Below are positions 23,269 through 35,381 of a stretch of 64,000 nucleotides of DNA, piece by piece (the first letter of the stretch is position 1; every line of letters starts with the position of its first letter). This stretch comes from Glomus cerebriforme (Eukaryota > Glomeromycota > Glomeromycetes > Glomerales > Glomeraceae). A program made the translations under genes and the position numbers. The notes below the pieces were generated by a model that was not told the DNA's origin, did not search any database, and saw only the letters and a list, made by a program, of their open reading frames with translations. The stretch lies in contig QKYT01000104.1 in the NCBI GenBank assembly GCA_003550305.1, forward strand, positions 109,693 through 173,692, written 5' to 3'.

Positions 23269-26200
23269 TCAATAATTCTTATTTCTAGTAGCATACCTTT
23301 TCTTTATAATCTCTTTTTCTTGTTCCAAAATCCAATCTCTTATATCATCTTGTCGATTTCTATAATAAGTTAAACTAGCATTGTAATCTAATTTATATTC
23401 CCCACCATATTTTAACAAAGGTTTATGTCTACCTATATCAAATCTTGGCGATATCAATAATGGCGTTTCTTTTTCTAATTTATAAGAGATTTCAAGAACT
23501 TTAGAAATAGAAATATTTACAATATTAGCTCGAGAAAAGAAGTCCTAAATAAAAAAAACAAAATTAAAAATTAAAAAAATATATATATATGCATTTCAAT
23601 AATTATTACATTAATTTAAATAAAATAACATTATGACTTACTGAAACTTGTTTCTTAGTAGTCATTCCTAATAAAACATCTCTCGCTATCATTATATAAG
23701 CAATTAAAAAAAAATACATAAATGATGGTTCTTCATTTGATAATAAATGATCCCATAATTCTAACCAATCTTCTTTCGTTAGTATTCTTGCAAAACTCCA
23801 TTGAATCATAGTCCACGCACAATCCTAACACCAAAATAATTTATTTTTTAATACTCAATAATAATAAAAACGAAAAAAAAAACATTCATATATTACCTGG
23901 ATTTTTATATTACAAGCCATTAAATGTGTATGCAAATCATTGTCCCAATGTTCTAATAATACATTTATAACATTCATAATTTTGGTCGAAGGATTTGGAA
24001 ATTCATCCCAACAATGTTGATACCAATTAACTATATACAATAACGAGAAAGCAAATTAGAAATCCTTTCAAATAAAATGAATCAAAAAATTTAAAACATA
24101 ACTCACATAATACATTTAGAATTATTTCAAACGACAAAATTTCGTTCGTATCTGATAACAACTCCACAAATGGATATATCATATGAAATATCCATTCGGT
24201 TATTATTCGTTGATCAAACCCTAATCTAACTAAAGATGATAAAAATCTGCCATGAATTGAAACCAAATTCTTTAAATAAAATCGTTAGACAATTAATTTA
24301 ATAAATTATTAACATGAATAAACTTGTAAAGACTCTTAACTGTTCTAATAAACCAATAATTCTTCGCTGTTTAGAATCACTTGATTTTAGATTTTTTGAT
24401 AATGAAGCCTTGATAGCAGGATCTACACCTTTGCTTGTTATTTCTCTGTAAGCTTGTTGGTTTTGAGGAATATCTAGTAATATACGCCAAATGCGTATTC
24501 TTTTATTCATTTTTGAAAAAAAAATTAGATTAGATCAAAAAAAAAAAAGGAGTGGGGAAAAATATTATAACATTTACCTATACTTATCAGGATATCTTCC
24601 TAATTGATGTAGTTTTTCAATCAATCTCTCTCTTTTCTCTTCCCTTGAAGCAAAAGATAATCCCTATAAATAAAATTAGTTAGTTATTCAGTACTTCAAA
24701 ATATATCTGGATAAAGAGAAAATTTTTGGTCCAACCTGCAAATTTATAGATTCCATAGAAGTTATTGAAGCAATGGATACCATTTCTATAAAAAAAAAAA
24801 ATATTTTTTTTTTATTTTTTATATTAGATATTTTTTTTTCGAGTAACTTTTCTAATTATACTTTACCTTGAGAAGCTGGAGTAGTTGTATCCTCCACTGA
24901 AGATACACTAGCCGATTTGATTGGCTCTTTTGTCATTTTCGAATCTTTTTTCACTTTGGGCTCTTGATCGAGAAACAAATCAGAAATTTCTTCTTCGTCA
25001 GGAGTGGCTTGTTGTTGAGTGACAGCTTTGAGTGAAGGGAGATTAAAATTAGATAATGATGGTATTCGAAATTCGGCGGGATTTGATGAACGTTTGTTTC
25101 TTGAAGTGGAAAAATCACGATATTGGTGTTGATACTTTAAATAGAAAAAAATAAGTCGTACATTGATAATCATATAAAGCAATGATACAAGAGTATATTA
25201 AACCAATATATGTACGTACCGTATCAGAAATTAACACTTCCAAATCCCATATCTTCAAGATTGCTTTTTCTTCGGTTGAATTTGTTACAATAAATTTTCC
25301 ATCAGGGGAAACATCAAAAAATTTAATCTATTAAAAATTATAATTCACATTAAATTCTGATAGATAATTAGTTATGATCGTAAAATCTAATAAACATAAA
25401 TTCTTACGGGATGTTGCACATTGAGATGATATATTTGTGATTCATTTTGAAAAATGTCAATAATGAGAAGTCGCCCATCTGAAGAAGAGACTAAAAGATC
25501 CTATATAAAATAATTTAATGAATAAAAGATTGTATTTTGCAAATGAACAACATTACCTTACCGCATCATCATGAATCAGTTTGAGTTTTGTAATTTCACC
25601 TTCAATTATAGATTTAAGGCTTATATCTCGAATTAAGTTTTTTGTATCGAAGTCCCATACAAATACAGTTTTCCTGGTAGATGAACAATTATTAGGATTA
25701 AAATTTGTCAAAATTTTGAATACCAATAAAAACAGCGTCACTTACTTGCCAGCAACCAAGATTACTCTACTATTTTTCGACATTATCGCTATTCTACATG
25801 CATTATCATATGCACTACTAAAACTTAATAATCGATCCGATATTCGTGTCGGAGCATGTAACATCCATAGCAAATCAAAAGATCCGTTATTCCATATACA
25901 TATTGAATCGTCAAAAAAACTTGTAATAATATATTCTCCTTGTGGCGAGAATGTAGCCTAAATGATTATAGAAATGATTTATTAATGTAAGTTTTTTTTT
26001 ATATTAAATTTTTTTTCCAAAATATACTTACACGTCTTAAAGCGATATCTTTTTTAATATGATTCAGCACTTTTTGCTTAGACCAGTCAGCCATATCCCA
26101 CAATATCGCTTCAGATTTTGCACTGGTAATAGCCATATGTTGTTTTGGATGCATTGATATCCAATTAACTGGATTTCGATGGCATCTAGTTTCAGCAATA

Positions 26201-26967
26201 AGTTGACGAGTCTCTATAGATAATATTAATATTAGAAATAATTATGAAAAAATAAAAAAAAATTATCTTGTTCTTACCAATGTTGTAACATCTTATAGAA
26301 TTGTCAGTAAATGCCACAACTAATTCACTTCGAACCAAAGGGGTAAATGCGATAGTAGAAGCAGCTATACCCAATCGAGAAACCTGCCAAAACCTGCGAT
26401 CTTTAGTTATTTTAATCCGAAGAATTTTAAAAATGAAATTAAACCTAATTTAACTTACTTATTTGCACCAAAATCAAAAGATATGACACATCCACATTGA
26501 TCTGCTGCAGCCATTAATAATGTTCCATTGATCGCTTCTTCTAACATACTTGGACCATCATGAAATCCCGATTGGAACCCATTTCCACTTTTTTGACTTG
26601 CCGGAGCAAAACAAAAACATCCAAACGCAACAAGTCGATTATAAGTTCCTTTATCTTGATTCTTTCGAGGTCGATGAGCATTTATAACGTTTAGTAATAA
26701 ACTTTTAACAAACAAAATAAAAAAAGAAATAGTTATAATTATTTAGGCCATCAATATAAATTATCCCATAAATAATAATTAAATACTTAACCCATATATA
26801 TCTTCAATACACTCTTCACTTTCTTCAGGTTTTTCATTTTCTTCTTCAAGCAACTCTTCAATTTCGTCGTCCTCCTCCTTTTGAGTTTGATTTTTCTTTT
26901 CCTCAGTTTTCTTCCAAATTTGACTAGACTTCACTCCAGCAGTAAATACATTGGAAGCAATTACCAT
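23269..26967 (-). CDS. TBC1D31: WD40-TBC protein, TBC1D31 (WDR67) ortholog
   Basis: Sixteen exons join in consistent phase to 855 aa: 26967-26792, 26701-26459, 26393-26278, 26213-26032, 25957-25746, 25673-25562, 25500-25408, 25327-25220, 25134-24867, 24785-24736, 24663-24578, 24499-24334, 24269-24107, 24030-23897, 23824-23642, 23544-23269. An acidic N-terminal insert (about 20-58) precedes WD40 repeats (about 60-415; for example SICIWNNGS, KTVFVWDFDTKN, ILKIWDLEVL). After a low-complexity linker comes the TBC part: RLIEKLHQLGRYPDKYR, IWRILLDIPQNQQAY, NWYQHCWDEFPNP and TKEDWLELWDHLLSNEEPSF. That order is characteristic of TBC1D31. I see no IxxDxxR or YxQ finger, so Rab-GAP activity is doubtful, as in animals. 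The long C-terminal coiled coil of the animal protein is largely missing. One donor (AGA before GTCTTT, 24333) is non-consensus. Animal TBC1D31 is a centriolar-satellite protein linked to ciliogenesis. Confidence 0.85.
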
Positions 26968-27921
26968 TTTTATTGTAATGTTAGTCTTTGAGCTTAAACT
27001 GCTGAGAAGAGTGTAGAACTGTAGATGATGAAAGATGGTCGATCGAATTTTTTCATTAAATCCAAAAAATGTGTGATACGAATTGCAGCAGCCACGTGAT
27101 TAATCAGTAATTCACGTTTGTTAAAATTAAAAAAAAGGCCATATTAATTAATTTTATTCTAATCTTTTATTTGATGAAATGTTAATTTACATATAAAACC
27201 TATTTATAAATTTTCAAGCAAACAACGTAATTATTTTATATGGCCAGGCCAAAAAGTAAAAGATTACGTAATATTGAAATAAAATAAAATACAACTATTC
27301 TAAAAGAAGCATTTCTTTTCTTTAAGTGTGTATGATTATGTTCGAACACAGATTTCAGGCCAAAGGAAAAGTACGATCTTTGAGTTTTCAATCGTATCTT
27401 CTAACTGAATGATTCTATTATCCTGAACGACTAAAACCTCTTCAGCAGAATGCACTAATGCACTTCCGTAAATGTTTTGCCACGAAAGGCAATAAGTTCT
27501 AATGGTGAATAGTGCTCTACAACCAATTCCGTCTGTATTTTTTTTTTGTAGTGCTCGCAGACCCTCAAAAATACAAAAAAAAAATTATTCAGCATAAGTC
27601 AACGTATCCTCACTCAGCCTCAAGAACAGGATGTTTGTTGAATTTTTTTATGTCATTATAGATTGAACCATTGATTTAAGTTGAACATTGGATTACTCAC
27701 AATATTAAATAACTAAGAGAATAATATAAATTCTTTATAATTATATTGTTGCTATTATTATGTACGTAATCCATTAATCTACAAAATAAAAAGTGATTGA
27801 TTATGTTTGTTGCAGCAGATCCAGAATCTTAACTAAAATTTTTTTGCATGTAAAATATTTCTTTTCTTGCTTTGCTAATATATATATATATTTTTACGAA
27901 AGTTAATATACATATTATAAA
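26968..27921. promoter_or_regulatory. Divergent intergenic region
   Basis: Upstream of both the minus-strand TBC1D31 gene and the plus-strand gene at 27922. CACGTG occurs at 27093-27098, about 130 bp upstream of the TBC1D31 start. A TATATATATATAT tract lies near 27880, about 40 bp before the plus-strand start. No gene is supported in between. Confidence 0.4.
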
Positions 27922-30198
27922 ATGACTGATATCAAACCTCAAATCTTTGCTGATGATCTTTTCAAAATATTGTATATTTTAATAAATATCGTCAAGAATG
28001 AAGGAAATCCTCCTGTTGTTGTGGATGAGCCTAATTTTTCCACTGTACGATATCCTGTGCTAATCGGCTCTCGTGCTGCAAAATGGCATGTTCCTTCTTT
28101 CCGTGAACCAAATGACTGGGATTTAGTGGCAACTGCTTCACAATCAATTTTATTTATTCATAATATCATGACTATTTCATTTATTAATTATATAAAATTA
28201 TTCCATTATAAAGGAGTTGGATTAAAAATAATTTGTGAATGTGTTGAATTTCACGCAGATAAGAACATTATTAACTTTGAAATTGAACTTGCTTCTGATA
28301 AAGTGGATCTCAAAGAAATGAAGCTAAATGATAAAATTGAAATTGATTTTGGTGAAAATGTTAGAGAATTGCAAAGTATGCAGAAAAAATTTACTACATT
28401 GCATAATGATAATATATCTGGATATTCCAATTTGCGAAAAAGAGTTGGAGAATTGGTTAATAACACAGCTGAAATCATCATAAAGTTTGATAATAACATC
28501 AATATTATTAACAACGATCAAGAAAGTGATCAATCAAAGACGAGTGCGCAGATGATTTTGGAATACTGTCATGACGTAAAAGATGTATTATTATTTCCAT
28601 TGACAAGCTTTCCTTGTATTGTTGCTCCACTAAAAGTTCTTGAAGTTTTGAAAGCATCGCACATTTATTGGCCAGCCGATTTTCATAAGAATATTGCAGA
28701 CTTACATTCATTAAGATTTATATTGGGTTATAACCAAGTACCAATTACTCAACGATTGTACAGTCCAACACGTGATGAACCAATAGAACTTATATTAAAG
28801 ACTCGTATTAAGGAAACTGAAATGATGCGAGGTGTACCAGCTGCTCATATCAACTTGAATAAGACCAATCAAGAATTTTTGGATCGTGAAGATGACTTAT
28901 TTGTACAAAGATTTGTTTCTCATGATAAATTACATGAATATGTTAAGTATGGTGATTGTCCAATTCATGAAACTTTAAAGAAAGATAAGGTACAAAAATT
29001 TGTAGATAATTTGTGAAATTTTTCTTATAAAACCTTTTATGTTAATATTTTATCATTATTTAAATTATCATTTATAGTCTAAGGCATGGATTAAACAATC
29101 TCTTTTTGAACAAATTGATTATCAAACACAACTTAATTGTGTGAAGGAGGAAGCAATGGTCATTGCACTCGAAAGATATCTTATCCCAATGATCTCCAAG
29201 AATCAAGATACCTCTTATCGTTCAGCACTTGTTAAAATTTGCACTTCTTTGACTAAAGGCTGGTTTCGTCAATTTGCAATTGATAATTATCCCCGGCTTT
29301 CAAATCTTGAAAAAGATTTGTTGTCGATTGCTCATAAGATAATCAATGATCATCCCTTACCACAAAAAAAACAAGATGAACCATCAGCTTTGCTTAAGAA
29401 ATGGATACTTGATCCAGAAACTTTATCTATTTTTGAGCCTATTTATCCTCATACTGAAATCATCTCATCTTTTGATAATGTTAGATATAACCCTGGTCGT
29501 AACAGGGATTTCATTACCAATAGAACTGGAATTAAGATAACTTCTCCAGTAAATAGTAACATCTCAATTGTGGCTGTTATTACAACAATGTGTATAATTG
29601 ATTTTGAAGATTGTAATCCAGGTGCTAATTGGTCTGCATCTATTGTGATCTGTCCAAATGACCACTTAGAAAACTCAAGGTAATATCATAAAATTAATTG
29701 AATTTATTTATTATCATTATCTAATGCTTGATTTATTTTATTTTAAGTGATGAGAATTACAATTCAGATGAATATTTTGATCCATTGCAAATACATCCTT
29801 TTATTTTTAAGTATGGTTATGAATATGAGAGAAAACGTTTAGATTTAACTTCTAAACATATATTTACACTTGAAATTTGTGCAAGTTCTAATGGAAGTTG
29901 GGGCATAGGTGATGATATTTGGGAATCAAATTCACCAACCGTATTTGCTAATTCAGCTGATGATATCGCCAGTACACTTGAATTTCCTGGATTGACAGGT
30001 GATTTATTGTTTAAATATGTGCTGGCTTACCTACAACCAACCATACAAAATAATGGAAGTGTACCACTTAAGCATAATATTGATAGATTGAAAGCTGAAG
30101 AAATTATTCCAGTTAAACTACCACAACATCTTTGGTATGATGCTTGGAATTATACTTTAAACAACAGAGAAGGAAAATGGAAGTCGAACCGTTACTAA
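27922..30198 (+). CDS. Uncharacterised protein with nucleotidyltransferase-like GS-DWD signature
   Basis: Exons 27922-28989, 29078-29679 and 29748-30198 join in phase to 706 aa. Near residues 48-68 the sequence reads IGSRAAKWHVPSFREPNDWD, then LVAT. This is a small-small turn followed 14 residues later by D-x-D. It resembles the hG[GS]...[DE]h[DE] hallmark of the nucleotidyltransferase (pol beta) fold. The rest is mostly helical with basic patches (HETLKKDKVQ at the end of exon 1, GWFRQFAIDNYPRLS in exon 2) and a C-terminal beta-rich part rich in Tyr/Trp. I do not recognise the full-length family. The nucleotidyltransferase reading is inference from one motif; the third acidic residue was not located. 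No membrane helix or signal peptide is seen. Confidence 0.7.
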
Positions 30199-32449
30199 TT
30201 TTAATTATCATGTATTAAATTAAAAGTGATACACATACAGTGACCTCTATTTCTTTTTTTTTTTTTTATTAAATAATCAGATAATTAGAACTACATATTT
30301 TACATTTCTAAAGCTATAGAGTGCTTTAGCGTTACATGATAATAAATGTTATATGCTATTAATTTTCCATATTTTTTTTGTAAATGTCGATTTTACTCCA
30401 TTTAAAGAAATAATCAATTGAATTACACGATTTTCATATTTATGCTTTTTAATTGGCTAGATGAATAACTAATTTTCATTTACCTGTGAAGGAGGGTTAT
30501 GTTAAACAAAGTTGCATTTAATGTGATAAAGTTCCATCATTTTTTTTTATTTAGTTGAAACCGGTTATTGAATTTAGAAATAATAATTTATAGAATTTCT
30601 TGTTTTCTTTTTGCTAAATATATTAAAGAAATTTTTAGACAACAAACATATGTATTTTCGTGCCTGCCAACATTAGCGCCAAGTAATACAAGCGAACAGA
30701 TAATCGAACAGATAATACTGGTTTAAATTATATCCACCATTTAATTATCATAATTATTAAAGAATGTTTGTACAAAAGAATGGTATAACGATCCATTTAA
30801 AGGTATTCATTTTGACGAAGATGCAGTAGATATAATAAAGAATAAATCAGTATCACAAATTCGGCAAAAAGTTTAGTTCTTTACTTAGAAGGAGCGTAGA
30901 TAATTGTGGATTTGAATACTATTATTTCACTTTAAGAAATCCAAGTGCATTTAGGTTTTAATTGATGTATTTTTCAATGTTAATTTTTTGAGACACAAAA
31001 CGCGACGCATAAAAATATAACATGGCTCGTATGGTATATAAATTGAGTCATGGTTATAAATGAAACCAAATTTAAGTAACACATTGCATAATCAATAATA
31101 AAAATTTAATAATGACGCGTCGAAACGAAAACACGTTCGCTTAATGCGTTTTTGTTGATCTAAGGACTTTTTACAGTATTCTTAAGTATAATTTGATTTC
31201 TTTCCTTTTTAATGATTAGAACACCCTTTAAACCTCTACTTCCTTGTAACTATATATGAGCTCGAAGGAAAAATCAGCCTGACTGGATTGGTTTAGATTA
31301 GAATTCTCTCTTCATTCCTTTGTATATTATAATTAAATTTTATGAGCATTCTTTAGATATTAAGTACTAATGTAAATGAATACACAGTGTGTATCTTACT
31401 AGCTTTACATATCAGATATAGATTATCCTTTACTCTTTAATTGGATAAGCAGCGAATCTTCAATAATTATACTAAAGTATATGATATGGAAATTATAATA
31501 ATTTAAAATTACTTTTCATTAAATAAAAAATAAAATTCAAAATAGAGGTGATTCCAATCTTAAGAATTTCATGGAACACACTTAACTTCAATATCATTTT
31601 GCTTGTATATTTTATTTTAACATCAACCTATTTACCAATTTGTTTGTATTTTTAAATCTATCGTGAGATTTACTTCTTTTGTGGCCGTTTATAATTGTAA
31701 CAACTGTAAAATGGTTTTTTTTAAAAAATCTTTCTATGCTCTTTTAGAATTTTAATCTTGCGACTCGAAAAGAAATAAGTATTCGTCACACATTATCTGT
31801 CACGTGAGCGCCGCACTTCAATCAGCCGAATACCGAAATTCCGGAACGATTTATACAACACTCCCCAAAATGAGCATTAATTTTATGCAATTTTTTTTTC
31901 CGGCCATTCTTGATACACACATTAGTTTTAACATTGCCTTTTATAAATAACATATACCGAATTAAAATTAAATGATGTCATCGAGATTTTTGTATTTGGA
32001 AAATCGAAAATCGTTTTCAAAAAAAAAAAAAGATTTCATATGATTTACATTACTACTACCTTTTTTAGTTTTCACTTAACAAATTTAAATATTTTTAGTT
32101 TAATAGTTAAACGCCATTGACATCATTTACCCTACTTAAGAACCCCTAAATTTAACGGTCTTGATGAATTTATACGATCTTTGCTAAAATTACTATATTT
32201 TTATGTAAATTATATCCCTTTTTTACCTATTTCTAATAATATTTTTTTTTTTTTTATATTTCTTATAGTGGTTTTATACAATGCAAGATACAATGCATAA
32301 AAAGGTTGTGTTCACCCGAATTTGTGCTCCCGGCGATCTTCAATGGAAAAGTGACTCCATAATGATTAAATAGGAACTACTTCCGTTAGTTCCATAAAAG
32401 AAAGAAAAATAAATTCTCACCCTTAAATTAATATAATTAATATTCAAAC
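30199..32449. other. Intergenic region with a possible gene remnant
   Basis: No complete gene. A plus-strand frame at about 30757-30876 reads KEWYNDPFKGIHFDEDAVDI and ends at TAG (30874-30876). It looks protein-like and could be a remnant or terminal exon. TCACGTGA lies at 31800-31807 in a G/C-richer patch (31790-31870), about 650 bp upstream of the Rac-like start. Confidence 0.45.
31800..31807. promoter_or_regulatory. TCACGTGA palindrome upstream of the Rac-like gene
   Basis: A perfect octamer in an otherwise AT-rich upstream region, inside a local G/C-richer stretch. It is the same word as at 2707, 8325 and 40702. A bHLH factor site is plausible. Confidence 0.35.
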
Positions 32450-33617
32450 ATGCAAAAAATAAAGTGTGTCGTCGTTGGTGATAATAATGCTGGCAAGGTA
32501 TGAATGTTTTTGTTTTTCATCTACGACGATGGAGAATATAGTATAGCATTTGAGAATATTTTATTACATATATATATAATAGGATCATTATCGTTATTTA
32601 TCGAAAAATAATTAGACGAATATTTTAACTCAGATTATATATTTGTAATTTTTTTTTTTATATATATATGCTAGACGGAACTTATAATAACTTATTTAAC
32701 CAACAAATTTCCAAGTGAATATATCCCAACAGTAAGTATTTGTTTGATAATCGATTTGCGAATAGAATTTTTTAAGTTTTAATTAAGGCATTATAGGCTT
32801 GTGATGATTACGCCGGTACAGTAATGATTGGGAATGAACCATTTCTATTTGGTTTATCTGATACATCTGGTACGTATTCGTTAAGGATGACTAAAATTTT
32901 TTTATTATTATTCATACAAGAATATTATTATTAATAAATTCCTTAAATTATATATATATATATCTGATATATATAAAATGGATTAATAGGTCAAGAAGAA
33001 TATGATCGTCTTCGTCCACTCTCATATCCTCAAACAGATGTCTTTTTGATATGTTTTTCTGTAATGTCACCAGACTCTTTTAGAAATGTTGAAGAAAAAT
33101 GGTATCCCGAGGTCCAAAAACATTGTCCAGGAGCTCCATGTTTAATTGTTGGTACTCGTATAGAATTACGAGATGATCTTCAGTCAGTTGAAAAGTTATT
33201 ACGAAAACGAATGAAGCCAATAACTTCAGAGCAAGGTGAAATGCTCGTTCGAAAATTTGGAGCAGCCAAATATCTTGAATGTTCAGCCTTTACACAAAAA
33301 GGATTAAAGAATGTTTTTAGTGAAGCAATGGTTACAGCTTTAAGCAGAAAACCTTGTAAGCCTCATGAACCTCGTGTTGAAATGGCTTTTATAAATAAAT
33401 TAAAAAAGTAAGCATTATAATTCAATTTTTTTTTTAATATATGAATTGATTTTAATTATTATTTATCTGTTTTTTTTTTTCTTTTAGTTTTTATAAAAGA
33501 TCAACCAGTAACTCTGTCAGAAATGCAGAATCCAAAGATTTTAAATCAGGAAAATTTTTACGTCAAAAATTAAAACTTGTTTTCTCAATTTCAAAATTAA
33601 ATCCAAGTAAACGATGA
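32450..33617 (+). CDS. Atypical Rac-like Rho-family GTPase
   Basis: Five exons (32450-32497, 32675-32731, 32797-32869, 32990-33407, 33488-33617) give 241 aa. It aligns along its length with Rac ([30 protein letters not shown]). Key G motifs are altered. The P-loop is GDNNAGKT instead of GDGAVGKT (Gly12 to Asn). Switch II is DTSGQE, keeping Gln61 but changing Ala59 to Ser. The base-specificity motif TKxD is TRIE (Lys116 to Arg, Asp118 to Glu). Thr35 in YIPT and the ECSA motif are kept. The C-terminus is extended and basic ([19 protein letters not shown]) with no CAAX box, so prenylation is not expected. By Rho-family knowledge, Gly12 substitution blocks hydrolysis and G4 changes weaken guanine binding. 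It may be a constitutively active or pseudo-GTPase, like RhoH or Rnd. Convergent with the F-box-like gene, 141 bp away. Confidence 0.88.
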
Positions 33618-33758
33618 TTGTATTATAACAATATTTAATATTTATAGATTAGATATAATTTAAAATATAATTACGATAATTATCAAATTTATTAATATTT
33701 TTTCAAAGTAAAAAAATTTTAAAAAATTGTACAAATAAAAACTTTTTTAAAAATATTT

Positions 33759-35381
33759 TTATTCATCTTTTCTAATTGTGATGATTTTTACATTATTATT
33801 TTCAATTTTGGTTAAAATTTGTTTTCCAATATTCTTATTACCTTTAAACCAAAAAGAACCAGGTGGAGATCTAATACCTAAATATTTTAAAGATTTTCTT
33901 TTTTCTATATAATCAAGAACTTTTTCAAGAATTTCATATCTTATATAAATATTAAAATTTAAAGTAATTAAATTCACTTTACAATTATTTAAAAAATTTT
34001 CTAAATATTTTGGAGCAATATAATCATTATCTAATAATTTTGTATATTTTGGAACTTTTTCTTCTATTGTGAAACTATTTAAAGATTCTGGTAAATTTAA
34101 AGATAACATTCGTAAAATATAAATATAATTATCATAAAATAATAAACTTTTTTCAAGATAAATAGTAAATTCTTCAATTTTCATACTTTTAAGATAAGTA
34201 TAAGATGAAAAAACTAAATAATTACAAACAATTTTTAAAATTCTAAGATTTAAACAATAACGAGAAATTTGTTGCATAATATATGGTGATACCTTATGAA
34301 GTGATAAATTATATAATGAATGACCAAATTTACAAATAAGAGGATTATCAAGAAAATTTGAATTAGCATTATGATGTATAATTAATTCTTTTAAAGAAAA
34401 TCTATTTAAAATTCTATTATCATTTATATTAATATTTAAACTATCACAATTAATAAATTCTAATTTTTCTAAATTTTCACAAATTGCTATTGATCCAAAA
34501 ATATTATCATTAATCATATTATTATTAATAATAATATTTTTTATACATATATGAGTAATAGTATGTTTTTTTGATTTAATTATTTTTAATAAATTATTTA
34601 ATAAAATTTGATTTGGATATGATAAATAAAGAATTTTAAAATATTTTTGATTCTTAATTAATATTTTAATTAATTCTTGAAAATTATAATTATAATAATA
34701 ATCTATTGTCGTAATTTTTAATTTTTTAATATTAAAACAATTATTCGTTATAATTGAAATAAAATTATGAAATAATTCTTCTTTTAAATTATTCAAATCA
34801 TTAAAATTATTACATAATAAATGTAATGAAATTAAATCTGAATAATTTATTATAATTTTTTTAAAAAATTTTGAATTAAAAAGAAAATTATTAAATAAAT
34901 TTGATTGAATATTTAATTCTTTACATTTTTTTACTTTTCGTAAAAATAAATGTAAAAGAATTTCTTGTAATGATAATTTATTATTATCCAATTGAATATC
35001 ATTTTCATAATTATAATTTTGGTCTTCATTTAAATCTCCAAGATGATAAATAAACCAACATTCTACTGCGTATGTTAAATCTGGAATTATTTCCAAATAT
35101 TTTGCATAATCAAAAAGTGAAATGGTTTTTTTTGTAATTTTTATTGAATTTTTATGTAAATAATCCTTTTCCTCTTCATCAATACAAAAGAGATAAGTAT
35201 TTATTAAACAATAATATTGTTTAAAATGGTTTATTTTGGAAAATGGTTTTTGATAAAGAAATGGTATAATAATTCTACATATCAATCTATTTACAAAAAG
35301 ACAATTATATAATGTTTCCATATCCTTGATATTTTTAAAAATTTCATAAAAACAATCTTCTGGTAAAGAATTTGTCGCCAT
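33759..35381 (-). CDS. F-box-like / leucine-rich repeat protein (second copy)
   Basis: Single exon, 540 aa. It begins MATNSLPEDCFYEIFKNI, an F-box start, with the family signature VNRLICRIIIPFLYQKPF. A long Asn/Ile/Leu-rich solenoid with irregular LRR-like units follows (ENLEKLEFINCDSL, CLNLRILKIVCNYL). It shares layout with the gene at 19559-21094 but is clearly diverged. Likely an SCF substrate adaptor, target unknown. The coding region is very AT-rich and Asn-rich, even for this window. The frame is intact. Confidence 0.8.
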   Translation of the reverse strand: MATNSLPEDCFYEIFKNIKDMETLYNCLFVNRLICRIIIPFLYQKPFSKINHFKQYYCLINTYLFCIDEEEKDYLHKNSIKITKKTISLFDYAKYLEIIPDLTYAVECWFIYHLGDLNEDQNYNYENDIQLDNNKLSLQEILLHLFLRKVKKCKELNIQSNLFNNFLFNSKFFKKIIINYSDLISLHLLCNNFNDLNNLKEELFHNFISIITNNCFNIKKLKITTIDYYYNYNFQELIKILIKNQKYFKILYLSYPNQILLNNLLKIIKSKKHTITHICIKNIIINNNMINDNIFGSIAICENLEKLEFINCDSLNININDNRILNRFSLKELIIHHNANSNFLDNPLICKFGHSLYNLSLHKVSPYIMQQISRYCLNLRILKIVCNYLVFSSYTYLKSMKIEEFTIYLEKSLLFYDNYIYILRMLSLNLPESLNSFTIEEKVPKYTKLLDNDYIAPKYLENFLNNCKVNLITLNFNIYIRYEILEKVLDYIEKRKSLKYLGIRSPPGSFWFKGNKNIGKQILTKIENNNVKIITIRKDE

